A stretch of DNA of 64,000 nucleotides from an uncultured bacterium (GCA_949291115.1 CASETY010000006.1:1-64000), one strand, 5' to 3'; shown: positions 52,896 to 61,754, numbered from the stretch's first letter. Notes: generated by a model not told the origin, from the letters alone. Program-made: numbers and translations.

Positions 52896-54097
52896 GATCT
52901 TAGACCTCCTAAAACACTAATAAAATTAGTTGTTTGAGGAACCTCAATACGACCATTTACAGTAAAACAAATAATTAAAGTAACACAAGTAATAACTACT
53001 ACTAATCCTAAAGCTTGAATCCAAGTATAAGAATTTTTCTTGCCACGCATAAAGTAATCTAGTGCACAAGTAATAATATTAGCTAATAAAATCGCAAATG
53101 CCACCCCTTCAGGATAACCGCCAATATAACGAATTAAAGCTACCATAATACCAGCAAAAGCCCCGTAACAAACTCTACCAAACTTAGTAACTGGTGATGT
53201 TACTGGATCTGTTATCATAAAAGTAGCCCCAAATAATAACCCACCAGCTAACAATTCATAAGCCATAAAATTACCAACATGTGTTGGTGTTTTCATATTT
53301 AAAACAATACCAACAAAGAAAGTAATAATCATAAAACTTGCTATCATACTTAATGTTGATCTTAAATCAATAGCTTTTCTTACTACCAAATATAAAAGCG
53401 AAACTAAAATTAAAACTGAACAAACTTCACCCATAGCTCCTGGTACATTACCTATAAATAAATCCATTAAAGAATAATTTTGTAAAGATGAAGCAAAATT
53501 ACCTAAATTAGTACCAATTTGTGCTAAAGGAGTTCCGCTAGTAATAACTAAAGTGCCATCAGTACCTTCGCTTACTAAACTAGGAAAAATTTGACTAGTT
53601 TGGTTAATTAAAGCACTGTCAAGTTGAGAAGTAAAACAAAGCTTAACAAATATAAATCCTAAAGCAGCCGGATTAAAAATATTATTACCATAAGGACCAA
53701 AAACCAACTTGCCAAATAAAATACCAACTATGCTACCAACAATAACCACATAAACAGGAGTGGCAGCTGGTAATAATAATGAAAATATTAAAGCTGATAT
53801 AATTGGACAAGTTAAATTATTAATTGTATAGCCACCAAGAACTCTCTTAAACCCTTCTTTTGAAAAAAGTTCTTTTCTTTTCATACCTTGTGGCCATTTA
53901 ATAAGCATTACCGCAATAGCTTCAACTATAAGCATAGTAAGAACTGAGGCTAATATTACATAAATGCCATTCCAACCATTTTGAATTGTCGCAAATAAAA
54001 CGATTGGAATTAAAGCAATAATAACATCAAGCATCATACGCTTAACAGAAACATTCTTACGAATATAAGGGCTTGTTTCTCTAACAAATTTCATCAA
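52892..54097 (-). CDS. rnfD: Rnf complex subunit D
   Basis: A 401-residue integral membrane subunit, homologous to NqrB. It starts with FVRETSPYIRKNVSVKRMMLDVIIALIP, shows the TINNLTCPIISALIF and GNNIFNPAALGF helices, and has TSGTPLAQ with T189 before Pro190, the usual place for covalently bound FMN. Later MITDPVTSPVTKFGR is the conserved loop. At 401 residues it is longer than short RnfD proteins, with an extracytoplasmic loop around the flavin site. It overlaps rnfG by 4 bp. Confidence 0.94.
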   Translation of the reverse strand: MMKFVRETSPYIRKNVSVKRMMLDVIIALIPIVLFATIQNGWNGIYVILASVLTMLIVEAIAVMLIKWPQGMKRKELFSKEGFKRVLGGYTINNLTCPIISALIFSLLLPAATPVYVVIVGSIVGILFGKLVFGPYGNNIFNPAALGFIFVKLCFTSQLDSALINQTSQIFPSLVSEGTDGTLVITSGTPLAQIGTNLGNFASSLQNYSLMDLFIGNVPGAMGEVCSVLILVSLLYLVVRKAIDLRSTLSMIASFMIITFFVGIVLNMKTPTHVGNFMAYELLAGGLLFGATFMITDPVTSPVTKFGRVCYGAFAGIMVALIRYIGGYPEGVAFAILLANIITCALDYFMRGKKNSYTWIQALGLVVVITCVTLIICFTVNGRIEVPQTTNFISVLGGLRS

Positions 54098-54106
54098 AAA
54101 ATCCCC

Positions 54107-55402
54107 CTATTTAACCATTTTTTTAGCTTTACGCATATAATCAGTTAGATGAATTTTAGAAGTACAAGTATAAGTACACATACCACATTCAACACATTCA
54201 TTAACTCTTAACTTTTTAAGACCATCAACATCTTTAGTCTTATAAGCATTCATAATTAAAACTGGTTGTAAGCCTGCTGGACAAGAATAAACACAAGATG
54301 CACAATGAATGCAAGGTTCTTCTTTATAGTCTTTTTTATTGATAACAATTAAAGAAGTTGAACTCTTTGTACACATCGCATCATCTTTTAAAAGATTAGC
54401 CCCCATCATTGGACCACCCATAATTAATATCTTGTCAGAATCATCAGTATAACCACCACATTTTTCAATTAAGTCTTGAACCGATGTACCAATTCTAATT
54501 CTTAAATTTGATGGGTATTTAATACCATTACCAGTTACTGTAAAGTTTCTTTCAATTACTGGTGTATTAAATTTAATAGCTCTATAAATACCAACAACTG
54601 TCGAAACATTAAAATTAACAACCCCGTAATCAACTGGTAATTTACCATGTTCTATTTTGATACCTAAGGCTTTTTTAATCATTTCAACTTCCCAACCTTG
54701 TGGGTAATAATTACCTAAACGTTTAATTTCAATTGGTAAGTCACTAAATCTTTTTAAAGTTTGGGATAATACATTATATAAATCATCATATTTCTTCTTA
54801 ATACAAATATAAGCTTTTTTAGCTTTAAAAGCTTGTAAGCAATACTTAATACCCTTCATAATTAAATCAGGATATTCAAGCATAATACGATGATCAGTAG
54901 TTAAAGATGGTTCACATTCAATACCATTAATAGTTATATAATCAATTGGTTTATTAGTTTGAAACTTAACATAAGTAGGGAAAGAACTACCACCTAAACC
55001 AACTACTGAATTTTCCTTAACTATTCTTGTAAAGTCATCTTTAGTGAATTTTTCAATTTCTTCATCAGAACGTTCCTTTATAGAATCTTCTCTTTCATCT
55101 AAAAAGTTATTTTCAATTTCAATAGCGTCAACTAATTTACCAGTACGACTAAACTTTTTAGCAAATCCAACCACTTTACCACTAACAGTCGAATGAATGT
55201 TTTGTTCCAAAGTGTTAGTATATCTCTTACCTAAAATAGTGCCTATTTTAACTGAATCGCCTGGTTTTACGTAAATCTCCGCTTTATCAAAACGTTGGTT
55301 AGTAAAACCTAAATATATTCTTTTAGGTTTAACATACCTAATTGTAGGAAGTTCTGTTGTAATGTCTAAGGCCTCACCAATAGTGCGTGTTTTTGCGATC
55401 AC
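54107..55402 (-). CDS. rnfC: Rnf complex subunit C
   Basis: A 431-residue peripheral subunit that oxidises or reduces NAD(H). An N-terminal barrel-sandwich segment (KPGDSVKIGTILGKR...STVSGKVVG) precedes the FMN/NAD domain GLGGSSFPTYVKF (about 135) and NGIECEPSLTTDHRIM, an SLBB domain (GTSVQDLIEKCGG) and two 4Fe-4S motifs, CIHCASCVYSCP and CVECGMCTYTC, near 365 and 405. Length and motifs are complete. Its start overlaps the stop region of the ANTAR gene. Confidence 0.95.
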   Translation of the reverse strand: MIAKTRTIGEALDITTELPTIRYVKPKRIYLGFTNQRFDKAEIYVKPGDSVKIGTILGKRYTNTLEQNIHSTVSGKVVGFAKKFSRTGKLVDAIEIENNFLDEREDSIKERSDEEIEKFTKDDFTRIVKENSVVGLGGSSFPTYVKFQTNKPIDYITINGIECEPSLTTDHRIMLEYPDLIMKGIKYCLQAFKAKKAYICIKKKYDDLYNVLSQTLKRFSDLPIEIKRLGNYYPQGWEVEMIKKALGIKIEHGKLPVDYGVVNFNVSTVVGIYRAIKFNTPVIERNFTVTGNGIKYPSNLRIRIGTSVQDLIEKCGGYTDDSDKILIMGGPMMGANLLKDDAMCTKSSTSLIVINKKDYKEEPCIHCASCVYSCPAGLQPVLIMNAYKTKDVDGLKKLRVNECVECGMCTYTCTSKIHLTDYMRKAKKMVK

Positions 55403-55956
55403 GTTAACACCCTTTCTATGATCATTTTTGCAATTTCTGCTTTTGTTTTTCTAAGTTCCATAGCTTTTTTTATGATATATTTATGAGCTTGTTCTTCTTG
55501 ATAGTTCTTCTCTTTTATCAATATGAGCTTAGCTTCTTGTATAAGTGTCATACTTTCTGCTTTATCTTTTAATCTTCTTATTTCTTCTAAAGATTTTTCA
55601 TGCTTTTTCCTAACATTTAACATATATTTTACTATGTTATTTAAAGCTTTAATGCCATCAACACTTAAAAGAAAAAAACTAGGATTATCTAACACATTAT
55701 AAAGAAGTCCATATTCTAAACTATCACTAATATAAATAACTATATTATGATTCATATTGACTAAAACATCTAAAACTTGACTTCTGCTTTTAACAAAATA
55801 AGAGCTAATAACAATTATTTCTTCTTTTATACTTAGAAGTTTATAATAAATTTCTTCTAAACTCCCTTGATAAATTACATATTCATCTTTTTTAAATAGA
55901 CCATACAATTGATATTCAAGCATCTTATTGTTTAAAAAACAGCTAAGCTTAAACAA
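55399..55956 (-). CDS. ANTAR-domain RNA-binding regulator
   Basis: A 185-residue protein starting at a TTG with GAGGTG 7 bp upstream. Residues 1-115 look like a degenerate receiver-type domain: the acidic phosphorylation site is not evident, and it has IIVISSYFVKSR where the Asp would be. A coiled segment follows (KKHEKSLEEIRRLKDKAE), then the ANTAR three-helix domain (about 128-182: SMTLIQEAKLILIKEKNYQEEQAHKYIIKKAMELRKTKAEIA). ANTAR proteins bind paired hexaloop RNAs to stop termination. It heads the Rnf operon. A matching leader is seen at glnA, 11 kb away. Confidence 0.85.
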   Translation of the reverse strand: MFKLSCFLNNKMLEYQLYGLFKKDEYVIYQGSLEEIYYKLLSIKEEIIVISSYFVKSRSQVLDVLVNMNHNIVIYISDSLEYGLLYNVLDNPSFFLLSVDGIKALNNIVKYMLNVRKKHEKSLEEIRRLKDKAESMTLIQEAKLILIKEKNYQEEQAHKYIIKKAMELRKTKAEIAKMIIERVLT

Positions 55957-55988
55957 TTATAATCACCTCAAAAAGCTAGTTTCATTTA

Positions 55989-56017
55989 ATTATATCACCT
56001 ATTAAATACATTTTCCA
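55989..56017 (-). promoter_or_regulatory. Promoter of the Rnf operon
   Basis: On the minus strand, TGGAAA (56012-56017), 17-bp spacer, and an extended TGATATAAT (-10 at 55989-55994), about 30 bp before the ANTAR gene. No terminator hairpin is seen between it and the start. Confidence 0.6.
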
Positions 56018-56104
56018 TAATAACTTACGGATTTCATATCTTGTTAAATATAAAAAATACTACTATATAAGGATAATTCCTTAATTTGTGGCATTTAAAC
56101 TTAT

Positions 56105-57090
56105 TTATAAAATTTCCCAGTAGCCCTTCTTATTAGAACCAACTCTTTTAATAAGGCCATTTTCTTCTAAAGATGACAATTCACGATAAATAGAAGATTT
56201 CAACTTAGTTAAAAGTGAAGCTAATTCTTTTCTATTAAGTGTGGATTTTCTTTTAATAATGTAAGAACATCTTTTGGCTTATCTATAATATTAGTTTTAA
56301 ATGGTATGCTGACTCTTATAAAACTTGGTGAAAACCTAAATATTTCTTGCGGATAAAACTTTAAAACCCGTCTAATACCAGTTCCTAATCTTTCAGCTAG
56401 TCCTAAATCTCTAAAAACTCTAATTAAGATTGTTTTACTGGCAGGGAATAGCTAGCTAAAAAATCTTCTTTAGTAAAGCCTTGTGGTAATCCCCCAAATG
56501 AAGATATTTCAAAACGATTAAAAAACTCTTCAAATGTAGGAAGGCCATTTGTTCTATAATCGTTATGGACAATTGCATTTACCACAATTTCTATTAAGGC
56601 AATCTCATTAAATTTTTGGATTTCTACTCTTCCATTAGCTATGATTTTTGTATATGTTATATTGTGAGAATTAAAAAGTTCAATTAATTCAATTGTCGTT
56701 TTTATAATAGATTGGTTAGTGAATGTTTTTTGTTCACACAATTCAAAAACATCATCTCCTTTACATCTAGCCTATTGAAAAATTAAATTATTTTGATCCG
56801 AAAATAAAAATGCAGCATAATTAAACTTATTATCATCAATATAAAATTCTAATTGTTTTAATAAATTATCACCAATTTCATATCATTTATCTATGTATTT
56901 TCTAAATAAATAATCAAAAGATAGTAATTGAATAGGTAAGATAGTGTTAATTAAAGTTCGCTTTTCTCTTTTTTGAAATAAATCAATAATCATTGTATCA
57001 GACATTTTTTCAGCTTCTTTGTCAATATTAGAAGATGAAACAATAATTGAAGCAATAAAAAAGTTTGTAAAAGCTTTTGGCTAATACAAA
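56105..57090 (-). pseudogene. Decayed AlbA_2/ATPase-type gene
   Basis: Fragments of a protein related to the gene at 4682 are spread over this stretch in different frames. They include a segment with an in-frame TGA (56883-56885) and TAG (56772-56774), then EIALIEIVVNAIVHNDYR (56424-56741, the GHKL-like ATPase part), and at the left end a winged-helix tail reading SSIYRELSSLEENGLIKRV...GYWEIL. Several frameshifts and stops mean no full product can be made. The whole 56018-57099 interval is explained by this remnant. Confidence 0.75.
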
Positions 57091-57099
57091 CATTATTTT

Positions 57100-57414
57100 T
57101 TATTCTTTATTATATTCTTTTTCTAAATATTTAATAATGGTTTCATCTTCTATAGCTTCTAAAGTATAGTTTTCATTTTCATCTTTAACTGCCATAAAAG
57201 GATAAATATAATTTGTATCGAATTCTTTAGAAAGGGTTAATGGGTGTAAAATTGTACAAATAAACTCTTCATCATTATATTGATCGTAATAAGGGATAGT
57301 CGCTAATTGCTCAAAATTAACCACTTTACCATAACGATCAGTTAAAGTTATCTCTTGTTTATTATTTTCATCTAATAATATATCTAACAATTCTTTTTTA
57401 TGCAATTCTTTCAT
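57100..57414 (-). CDS. DUF1292-like protein
   Basis: A 104-residue acidic protein. The middle (EITLTDRYGKVVNFEQLATIPYYDQYNDEEFICTILHPL) follows the DUF1292 pattern of a small beta-rich domain, and the C-terminus (EAIEDETIIKYLEKEYNKE) matches the family's end. Its function is unknown; the family is common in Firmicutes. It lies 2 bp after the aminopeptidase gene, so they are likely co-transcribed. Confidence 0.75.
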   Translation of the reverse strand: MKELHKKELLDILLDENNKQEITLTDRYGKVVNFEQLATIPYYDQYNDEEFICTILHPLTLSKEFDTNYIYPFMAVKDENENYTLEAIEDETIIKYLEKEYNKE

Positions 57415-57416
57415 AA

Positions 57417-59201
57417 CTAGATTCTTCTAGTGACAAAAGTTAGCCACTGAAGTATTTCCTCCTCCTTAATATATTCTTTTAGTGTGTTGAAAACAGTTTG
57501 ATGATAGTTATTTAACCATTCTTTTTCATCTTTTGTTAATAAATTTTCGTCAATTGCATCTAAATCAATCGGACACAAAGTTAAAGTTTCAAAGCCCAAA
57601 AATTTACCATATTCACTTTCACCTTTAGATACACAAAGCATTTCATTTTCAATTCTAATACCATATTTATTATCGATATAAATACCTGGTTCATTGGTTG
57701 TTATCATACCATTTTCTAAAGTGGCACTATCATTTCTTTCGGAAACTTTTTTCCATCTAAAGCCATTAGGACCTTCATGAACACTTAAAATATGACCAAC
57801 ACCATGACCCGTTCCACAGCGATAATCTAACAATAAATTCCAAATAGGGCCACGGGCTAAAATATCTAAATTTTGACCTGTGCAGCCCTCTAAGAAAATA
57901 GCTTTACTAAGCGCAATTACAGATTTTAAAACAGTTGTAAAGTGTTTCCTTTCTTCTTCAGAAATATTACCAATCGCAATGGTTCGCGTAATATCAGTAG
58001 TACCTTCTAAATATTGACCACCTGAATCTACTAAAAGTAACCCATCACCATTTATATCAGTGTCTGTTTCTATAGTTGCACTATAATGTAACATTGATGC
58101 GTTAGCTTTAAAACCACAAATAGTGTTGAAAGATGGTTCTAAAAATCCTTTTTGTTCTTCTCTACATCTTAACAAATAGTCGCTAGCTTTCAATTCAGTT
58201 AAACTATCTTTTTTGTAATTATGTTTAACATAATATATAAATTTAGTAACAGCGACACCATCTTTAATATGAGCTAACTTGGTATTTTTAATTTCTATTT
58301 CATTTTTAACTGCTTTTAAAGCTAAAGTTGGATTTTGATTTAATACTATTGCATTATTAGCTTTTAAACTTTGATACAATTCATAATTTACCTTATCAGG
58401 ATCAATTAAGATAGTTCTATTGTTAATCTTTTTTACATCACTATAAATCGCATAATAATCTTTAACCTTAATATTATTTTCATTTAAATATTTTACAACA
58501 TCGAAGCCTAATTTACTTTTATTAACATATAAAGTCACTTCTTTATCATTTATATATAAATAGCTTAAAAAGACTGGTGTATATAAAACATCATTACCTC
58601 TTAAATTTAAAAGCCAAGCAATATCTTCTAAAGCCGTTAATAAAAAATCAGTGACTTTTAAGTTAGTTAATTTTTTTCTTACTTCACTTAATTTTTCTTG
58701 ATAAGTCTTACCAGCAAAAAAATTAGCTAATAAATAAATCTTATCTTTTGGTAATTGCGGACGATTTGGCCACAACAAATCAATAAAGTCTAAATCAGTA
58801 CGAAAATTAACATTCTTTCCTTTAAAAGACCTAACCATTTCTTTAACAAAATTAGTACTAACAACTTTAGGATCAAACGCAATAGTGTCACCATCTTTTA
58901 AGACATTATCTAAAAATTCAAAAATTGTTGGAATGTTTTTTTGACCCATACGCATTAAACTTACATATTTACCATCTAATTCCTTTTCTGCTTGTAAGAA
59001 ATATCTACCATCTGTCCATAATCTAGCATCAGAATCAGTAATAACTAAAGTTCCTGCAGAACCTGTAAAGCCACTTAAATAAGCTCTAGTTTTAAAATAA
59101 TCACTTATATATTCGCTTTGATGATAATCAGAAGTAGGAACGATATAAGCTTTTATATTTTCATTTTTAAGTTTTTGTTCAAATGTTTCCATTAAATTCA
59201 T
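57417..59201 (-). CDS. Xaa-Pro aminopeptidase (M24B family)
   Basis: Removes an N-terminal residue before Pro. The 594-residue three-domain form starts MNLMETFEQKLKNENIKAYIVPTSDYHQSEY. The creatinase-like N-terminal domains run to about residue 305, and the pita-bread domain follows. Metal ligands are visible: Asp in LLVDSGGQYLEGTTDITRT (two Asp), His in GTGHGVGHILSVHEGP, Glu in TTNEPGIY and Glu in RIENEM. It resembles the long eukaryote-type aminopeptidase P1. It is divergent from cvpA. Confidence 0.93.
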   Translation of the reverse strand: MNLMETFEQKLKNENIKAYIVPTSDYHQSEYISDYFKTRAYLSGFTGSAGTLVITDSDARLWTDGRYFLQAEKELDGKYVSLMRMGQKNIPTIFEFLDNVLKDGDTIAFDPKVVSTNFVKEMVRSFKGKNVNFRTDLDFIDLLWPNRPQLPKDKIYLLANFFAGKTYQEKLSEVRKKLTNLKVTDFLLTALEDIAWLLNLRGNDVLYTPVFLSYLYINDKEVTLYVNKSKLGFDVVKYLNENNIKVKDYYAIYSDVKKINNRTILIDPDKVNYELYQSLKANNAIVLNQNPTLALKAVKNEIEIKNTKLAHIKDGVAVTKFIYYVKHNYKKDSLTELKASDYLLRCREEQKGFLEPSFNTICGFKANASMLHYSATIETDTDINGDGLLLVDSGGQYLEGTTDITRTIAIGNISEEERKHFTTVLKSVIALSKAIFLEGCTGQNLDILARGPIWNLLLDYRCGTGHGVGHILSVHEGPNGFRWKKVSERNDSATLENGMITTNEPGIYIDNKYGIRIENEMLCVSKGESEYGKFLGFETLTLCPIDLDAIDENLLTKDEKEWLNNYHQTVFNTLKEYIKEEEILQWLTFVTRRI

Positions 59202-59274
59202 ATTGTAATCACCTTCTACTTAGTATTATAATAAGAGTAGCTTTTTTTGCAAGCAAAAAGAAAGGAGAATTATA

Positions 59275-59976
59275 ATGTTTTTAAGTTATTTTGATTATAT
59301 TAGTATCGTTGATATTATAATGGTTCTATTATTTATAATCGCTATTGTAATTGGCTTTAAAAAAGGTTTCTTACAAAAATTCTTAGACATAGGTTCATGG
59401 ATTGTAAGTCTTATTCTCTCAGTAATTTTTTGTGGACGCTTTAGTGACTTATTAATTAAACATCAAGTTATTTTCCCAGCTATCCAAAAAAATATTGAAG
59501 AAAATATTAGAACTAATGGTGGTTCTGATATGCAAACATTCTTAGATAATCTTGGCTTGCCTAAAGCTTTAGCTGATTATATTGGTCCAAAAATTGATGC
59601 TTCTGTTTTAGATTGGCAAACAAGCATGGCTAATGAATTGGCTAACATCTTTATGGTTATCATTTCCTTTCTCTTCTTATTTATTGGTATTTGGGTAGTT
59701 ATAAAATTATTAAAAATTGTTGTTAAAGCTATTAGAGTTTCAACTGTTGTAAAAATTGTTGATGGTATTTTAGGTGTTGTATTATATGGCTTTTTAGCTG
59801 TTGTGTCGATTTATATTTTAATGTTTGTGTTATCTATTTTAATGCAAATACCAGCATTAGAAGGTATGCAAACATTCCTAATTAATGATATGCAACTAAC
59901 AACTGAAAAATTTAGATTATCTAAATATTTCTATGAAAATAATATTTTAATTAATTTATTGAAGATTTTCTTCTAA
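59275..59976 (+). CDS. CvpA family membrane protein
   Basis: A 233-residue protein with about four helices. The first 40 residues (SIVDIIMVLLFIIAIVIGFKKGFLQKFLDIGSWIVSLILS) match the CvpA start, and the later FIGIWVVIKLLKIVVKAIRVSTVVKIVDGILGVVLYGFLAVVSI is the typical second half. CvpA proteins affect envelope stress and colicin V export in other species. An AAAGGAG ribosome-binding site precedes the ATG. asnA follows after a short hairpin. Confidence 0.88.
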   Translation: MFLSYFDYISIVDIIMVLLFIIAIVIGFKKGFLQKFLDIGSWIVSLILSVIFCGRFSDLLIKHQVIFPAIQKNIEENIRTNGGSDMQTFLDNLGLPKALADYIGPKIDASVLDWQTSMANELANIFMVIISFLFLFIGIWVVIKLLKIVVKAIRVSTVVKIVDGILGVVLYGFLAVVSIYILMFVLSILMQIPALEGMQTFLINDMQLTTEKFRLSKYFYENNILINLLKIFF

Positions 59977-59996
59977 GAACCATTTAATTGGTTCTT
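59975..59996 (+). terminator. Weak hairpin between cvpA and asnA
   Basis: AAGAACCA / TGGTTCTT with a six-base loop, followed by only TATTTAT. This may be a leaky terminator. Confidence 0.5.
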
Positions 59997-60014
59997 TATT
60001 TATAAAGGAGTATT

Positions 60015-61001
60015 ATGTATAAAAGTATATTAGATTTAAAAGAAACAGAAAGAGCTGTTAAATTAATAAAAGACACTTTCGAAATAAAATTAGCTAAAAA
60101 GCTTAATTTAGAACGTATTTCCGCCCCCTTATTTGTTTTAAAAGAAACAGGCTTAAATGATGATTTAAATGGTATCGAAAAAGCCGTTAGTTTTAAATCA
60201 CACGATATAGGTGATAAAAATATTGAAATTATCCATTCATTAGCTAAATGGAAAAGATATTCACTTAAAAAATACAACTATTTAGAAAACGAAGGTATTT
60301 ATACTGATATGAATGCCATTAGAAAAGATGAGCATTTAGATAATCTTCATTCTATTTATGTTGATCAATGGGACTGGGAAAAAGTAATTAATGAGCATAA
60401 TCGTACTTTAACTTATTTGAAACAAACAGTTAGAAAAATAGTTTTAGCTTTAATTGAAACAACTAAAGTTGTAAATAAAAAATATCCAGAAATTAATATC
60501 AACTTAGAAAAAAATGTTTATTTTATTACAACCGAAGAATTATTAAAAAAATACCCTAATTTATCACCAAAAGAAAGAGAAAGAGAAATTGTTAAAGAAC
60601 ATAAATCTGTCTTTCTTATGAATATTGGCCCCATCTTAACAAACGGCAAGCCTCATGATTTAAGAGCACCCGATTATGATGATTGGTCTTTAAATGGTGA
60701 CTTACTTTTCTATAGTGAAACTTTAGACGATTCTATAGAAGTTAGTTCAATGGGAATTAGAGTAAATAAAGAAAGTTTAATGAAGCAATTAACCATAACT
60801 TCTTCTTTAGATAGATTAAATTATCCTTATCATCAAGCTATCATCAATGAAGAATTACCTTACACTATTGGTGGTGGTATTGGTCAATCTAGAATATGTA
60901 TGTTACTGCTCAAAAAGCTACATATTGGAGAAGTTCAAGCTTCTTTATGGAGTGATGAAGTCCTAGAATATGCAAAAAAAATGGGACTTTCTCTTCTCTA
61001 A
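60015..61001 (+). CDS. asnA: Aspartate-ammonia ligase
   Basis: Makes asparagine from aspartate and ammonia with ATP. The 328-residue class II synthetase-like enzyme shows RISAPLFVLKETGLNDDLNGIEKAVSF, LAKWKRYSL, the DAIRKDE-type motif (MNAIRKDE), YVDQWDWEKVI and the C-terminal GGGIGQSRICMLLL motif 3. The length is normal. A canonical AAAGGAG ribosome-binding site precedes it and a hairpin terminator follows. Confidence 0.95.
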   Translation: MYKSILDLKETERAVKLIKDTFEIKLAKKLNLERISAPLFVLKETGLNDDLNGIEKAVSFKSHDIGDKNIEIIHSLAKWKRYSLKKYNYLENEGIYTDMNAIRKDEHLDNLHSIYVDQWDWEKVINEHNRTLTYLKQTVRKIVLALIETTKVVNKKYPEININLEKNVYFITTEELLKKYPNLSPKEREREIVKEHKSVFLMNIGPILTNGKPHDLRAPDYDDWSLNGDLLFYSETLDDSIEVSSMGIRVNKESLMKQLTITSSLDRLNYPYHQAIINEELPYTIGGGIGQSRICMLLLKKLHIGEVQASLWSDEVLEYAKKMGLSLL

Positions 61002-61013
61002 AACGTTTTCTAA

Positions 61014-61034
61014 GCAAAAATATTTGCCTTTTTT
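61014..61034 (+). terminator. asnA terminator
   Basis: GCAAA-AATA-TTTGC followed by CTTTTTT. The stem is short but the T run is good. It overlaps the next gene's -35 element. Confidence 0.65.
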
Positions 61035-61051
61035 AACAAAAAAGCTATAAT
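61024..61051 (+). promoter_or_regulatory. Promoter of the 37-residue peptide gene
   Basis: TTGCCT (61024-61029), 16-bp spacer, TATAAT (61046-61051), leading straight to a consensus ribosome-binding site. Confidence 0.7.
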
Positions 61052-61081
61052 TGTATTTCCATGAAGTAAGGAGGTGGAATT

Positions 61082-61195
61082 ATGATTATAGCTTTATTAG
61101 TTATTATAGCCTTAGTATCTATGATTATATTAAAAGTTAAAAGTTGGTCAACTGACGTAAACAACTACGAAAACAAAGAACATAGAATTTATTAA
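61082..61195 (+). CDS. Small membrane peptide (37 aa)
   Basis: An ATG preceded by TAAGGAGGTGGAATT, a near-perfect ribosome-binding site. The peptide has one membrane helix (MIIALLVIIALVSMIILKV, residues 1-19) and a charged tail ending NKEHRIY. It has its own promoter and ends in a strong terminator after a six-codon ORF. I do not recognise it. Candidates are a small regulatory membrane protein or a toxin-like peptide; nothing in the sequence decides between them. Confidence 0.65.
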   Translation: MIIALLVIIALVSMIILKVKSWSTDVNNYENKEHRIY

Positions 61196-61207
61196 GAGGA
61201 AGAAAAA

Positions 61208-61228
61208 ATGAAAACAATAACTAACTAA
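61208..61228 (+). CDS. Six-codon mini-ORF
   Basis: ATG-AAA-ACA-ATA-ACT-AAC-TAA (MKTITN) with an AGAGGAAG ribosome-binding site. Its stop touches the first base of the terminator hairpin. It may be a leader or translational tag, or chance. Confidence 0.3.
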   Translation: MKTITN

Positions 61229-61270
61229 TTTCCCGTATCTGTAAGGTTAAGATTCGGGAAATATTTTTTT
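61228..61270 (+). terminator. Terminator after the small-peptide unit
   Basis: ATTTCCCG-T-ATCT / AGAT-T-CGGGAAAT, a 12-bp stem with one mismatch and a 9-base loop, followed by eight T residues. Confidence 0.85.
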
Positions 61271-61331
61271 TATATCTTTATTTAAAATATTTGTTTAACA
61301 ATTAACATAAACGATAGGGCTGAATTAAAAA

Positions 61332-61452
61332 TTGACAAACTATTTAAATTAAATATAATTTAATTAGAGAAAGCTAAATCGCTTGTCTCTTAGCGTGTTA
61401 AGTTGCTAATTAGTTAAAAAGAAAACCCTAGGATGGCTGTCCTAGGGTTTTC
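61332..61452 (+). ncRNA. Orphan promoter-terminator unit, candidate small RNA
   Basis: TTGACA (61332-61337), 16-bp spacer, TATAAT (61354-61359) is a full-consensus promoter. The transcript from about 61366 would contain no ORF and would fold into three hairpins: AGAGAAAGC-TAAATC-GCTT(G)TCTCT (61366-61390), TTAGC-N10-GCTAA (61390-61409) and the terminator AAAACCCTAGGA-TGGCTG-TCCTAGGGTTTT (61422-61451). The predicted RNA is about 87 nt. I cannot match it to tmRNA, 6S, SRP or RNase P RNA. Confidence 0.6.
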
Positions 61453-61739
61453 ACTATTTTGGAGGCGGGTTAAGTTTGCTATTCTTCTTTTACTATAAAT
61501 TTCTTTAATTATTTGGATACGTTCATCTAAAACAAATTTATAATCATTGATTATTATTTTATTACCATTTCTAAAACCACTATAAACATCATTAACAAAT
61601 TGAAGTATTTAAACTGCCATTAATAATAATTGCAGCATTAATCAGTGGAATTTACTTTTACAATTAACATTATTTATTTAATTTAAGAAACCGCTTTTAA
61701 AAGAGCTGTAAATAGTTTATAATATAAATATCATAAACG
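61453..61739. other. Gene-poor stretch with a possible gene remnant
   Basis: No complete gene is visible. On the minus strand a start-less open frame of about 64 codons (61414-61608) encodes NDVYSGFRNGNKIIINDYKF-like sequence followed by LDERIQIIKEIYSKRRIANL; it looks protein-like and may be the remnant of a lost gene. The plus strand just before 61755 should hold the promoter of the P-loop gene (TATAAT-like sequence near 61719-61726). Confidence 0.4.
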
Positions 61740-61754
61740 TTGGAGGAAAGAAAA

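Noticed and set aside
56883-56885. TGA read as Trp (mycoplasma code)
   Set aside because: Trp is encoded by TGG in intact genes and TGA ends several real genes; the in-frame TGA lies in a pseudogene with other lesions.
59996-60277. 93-residue minus-strand ORF opposite asnA
   Set aside because: It is antisense to clearly coding asnA sequence, with no start signals.
61414-61608. Minus-strand frame over the small-RNA terminator as a real gene
   Set aside because: No start codon or ribosome-binding site, and it runs through a strong terminator; at best a remnant.
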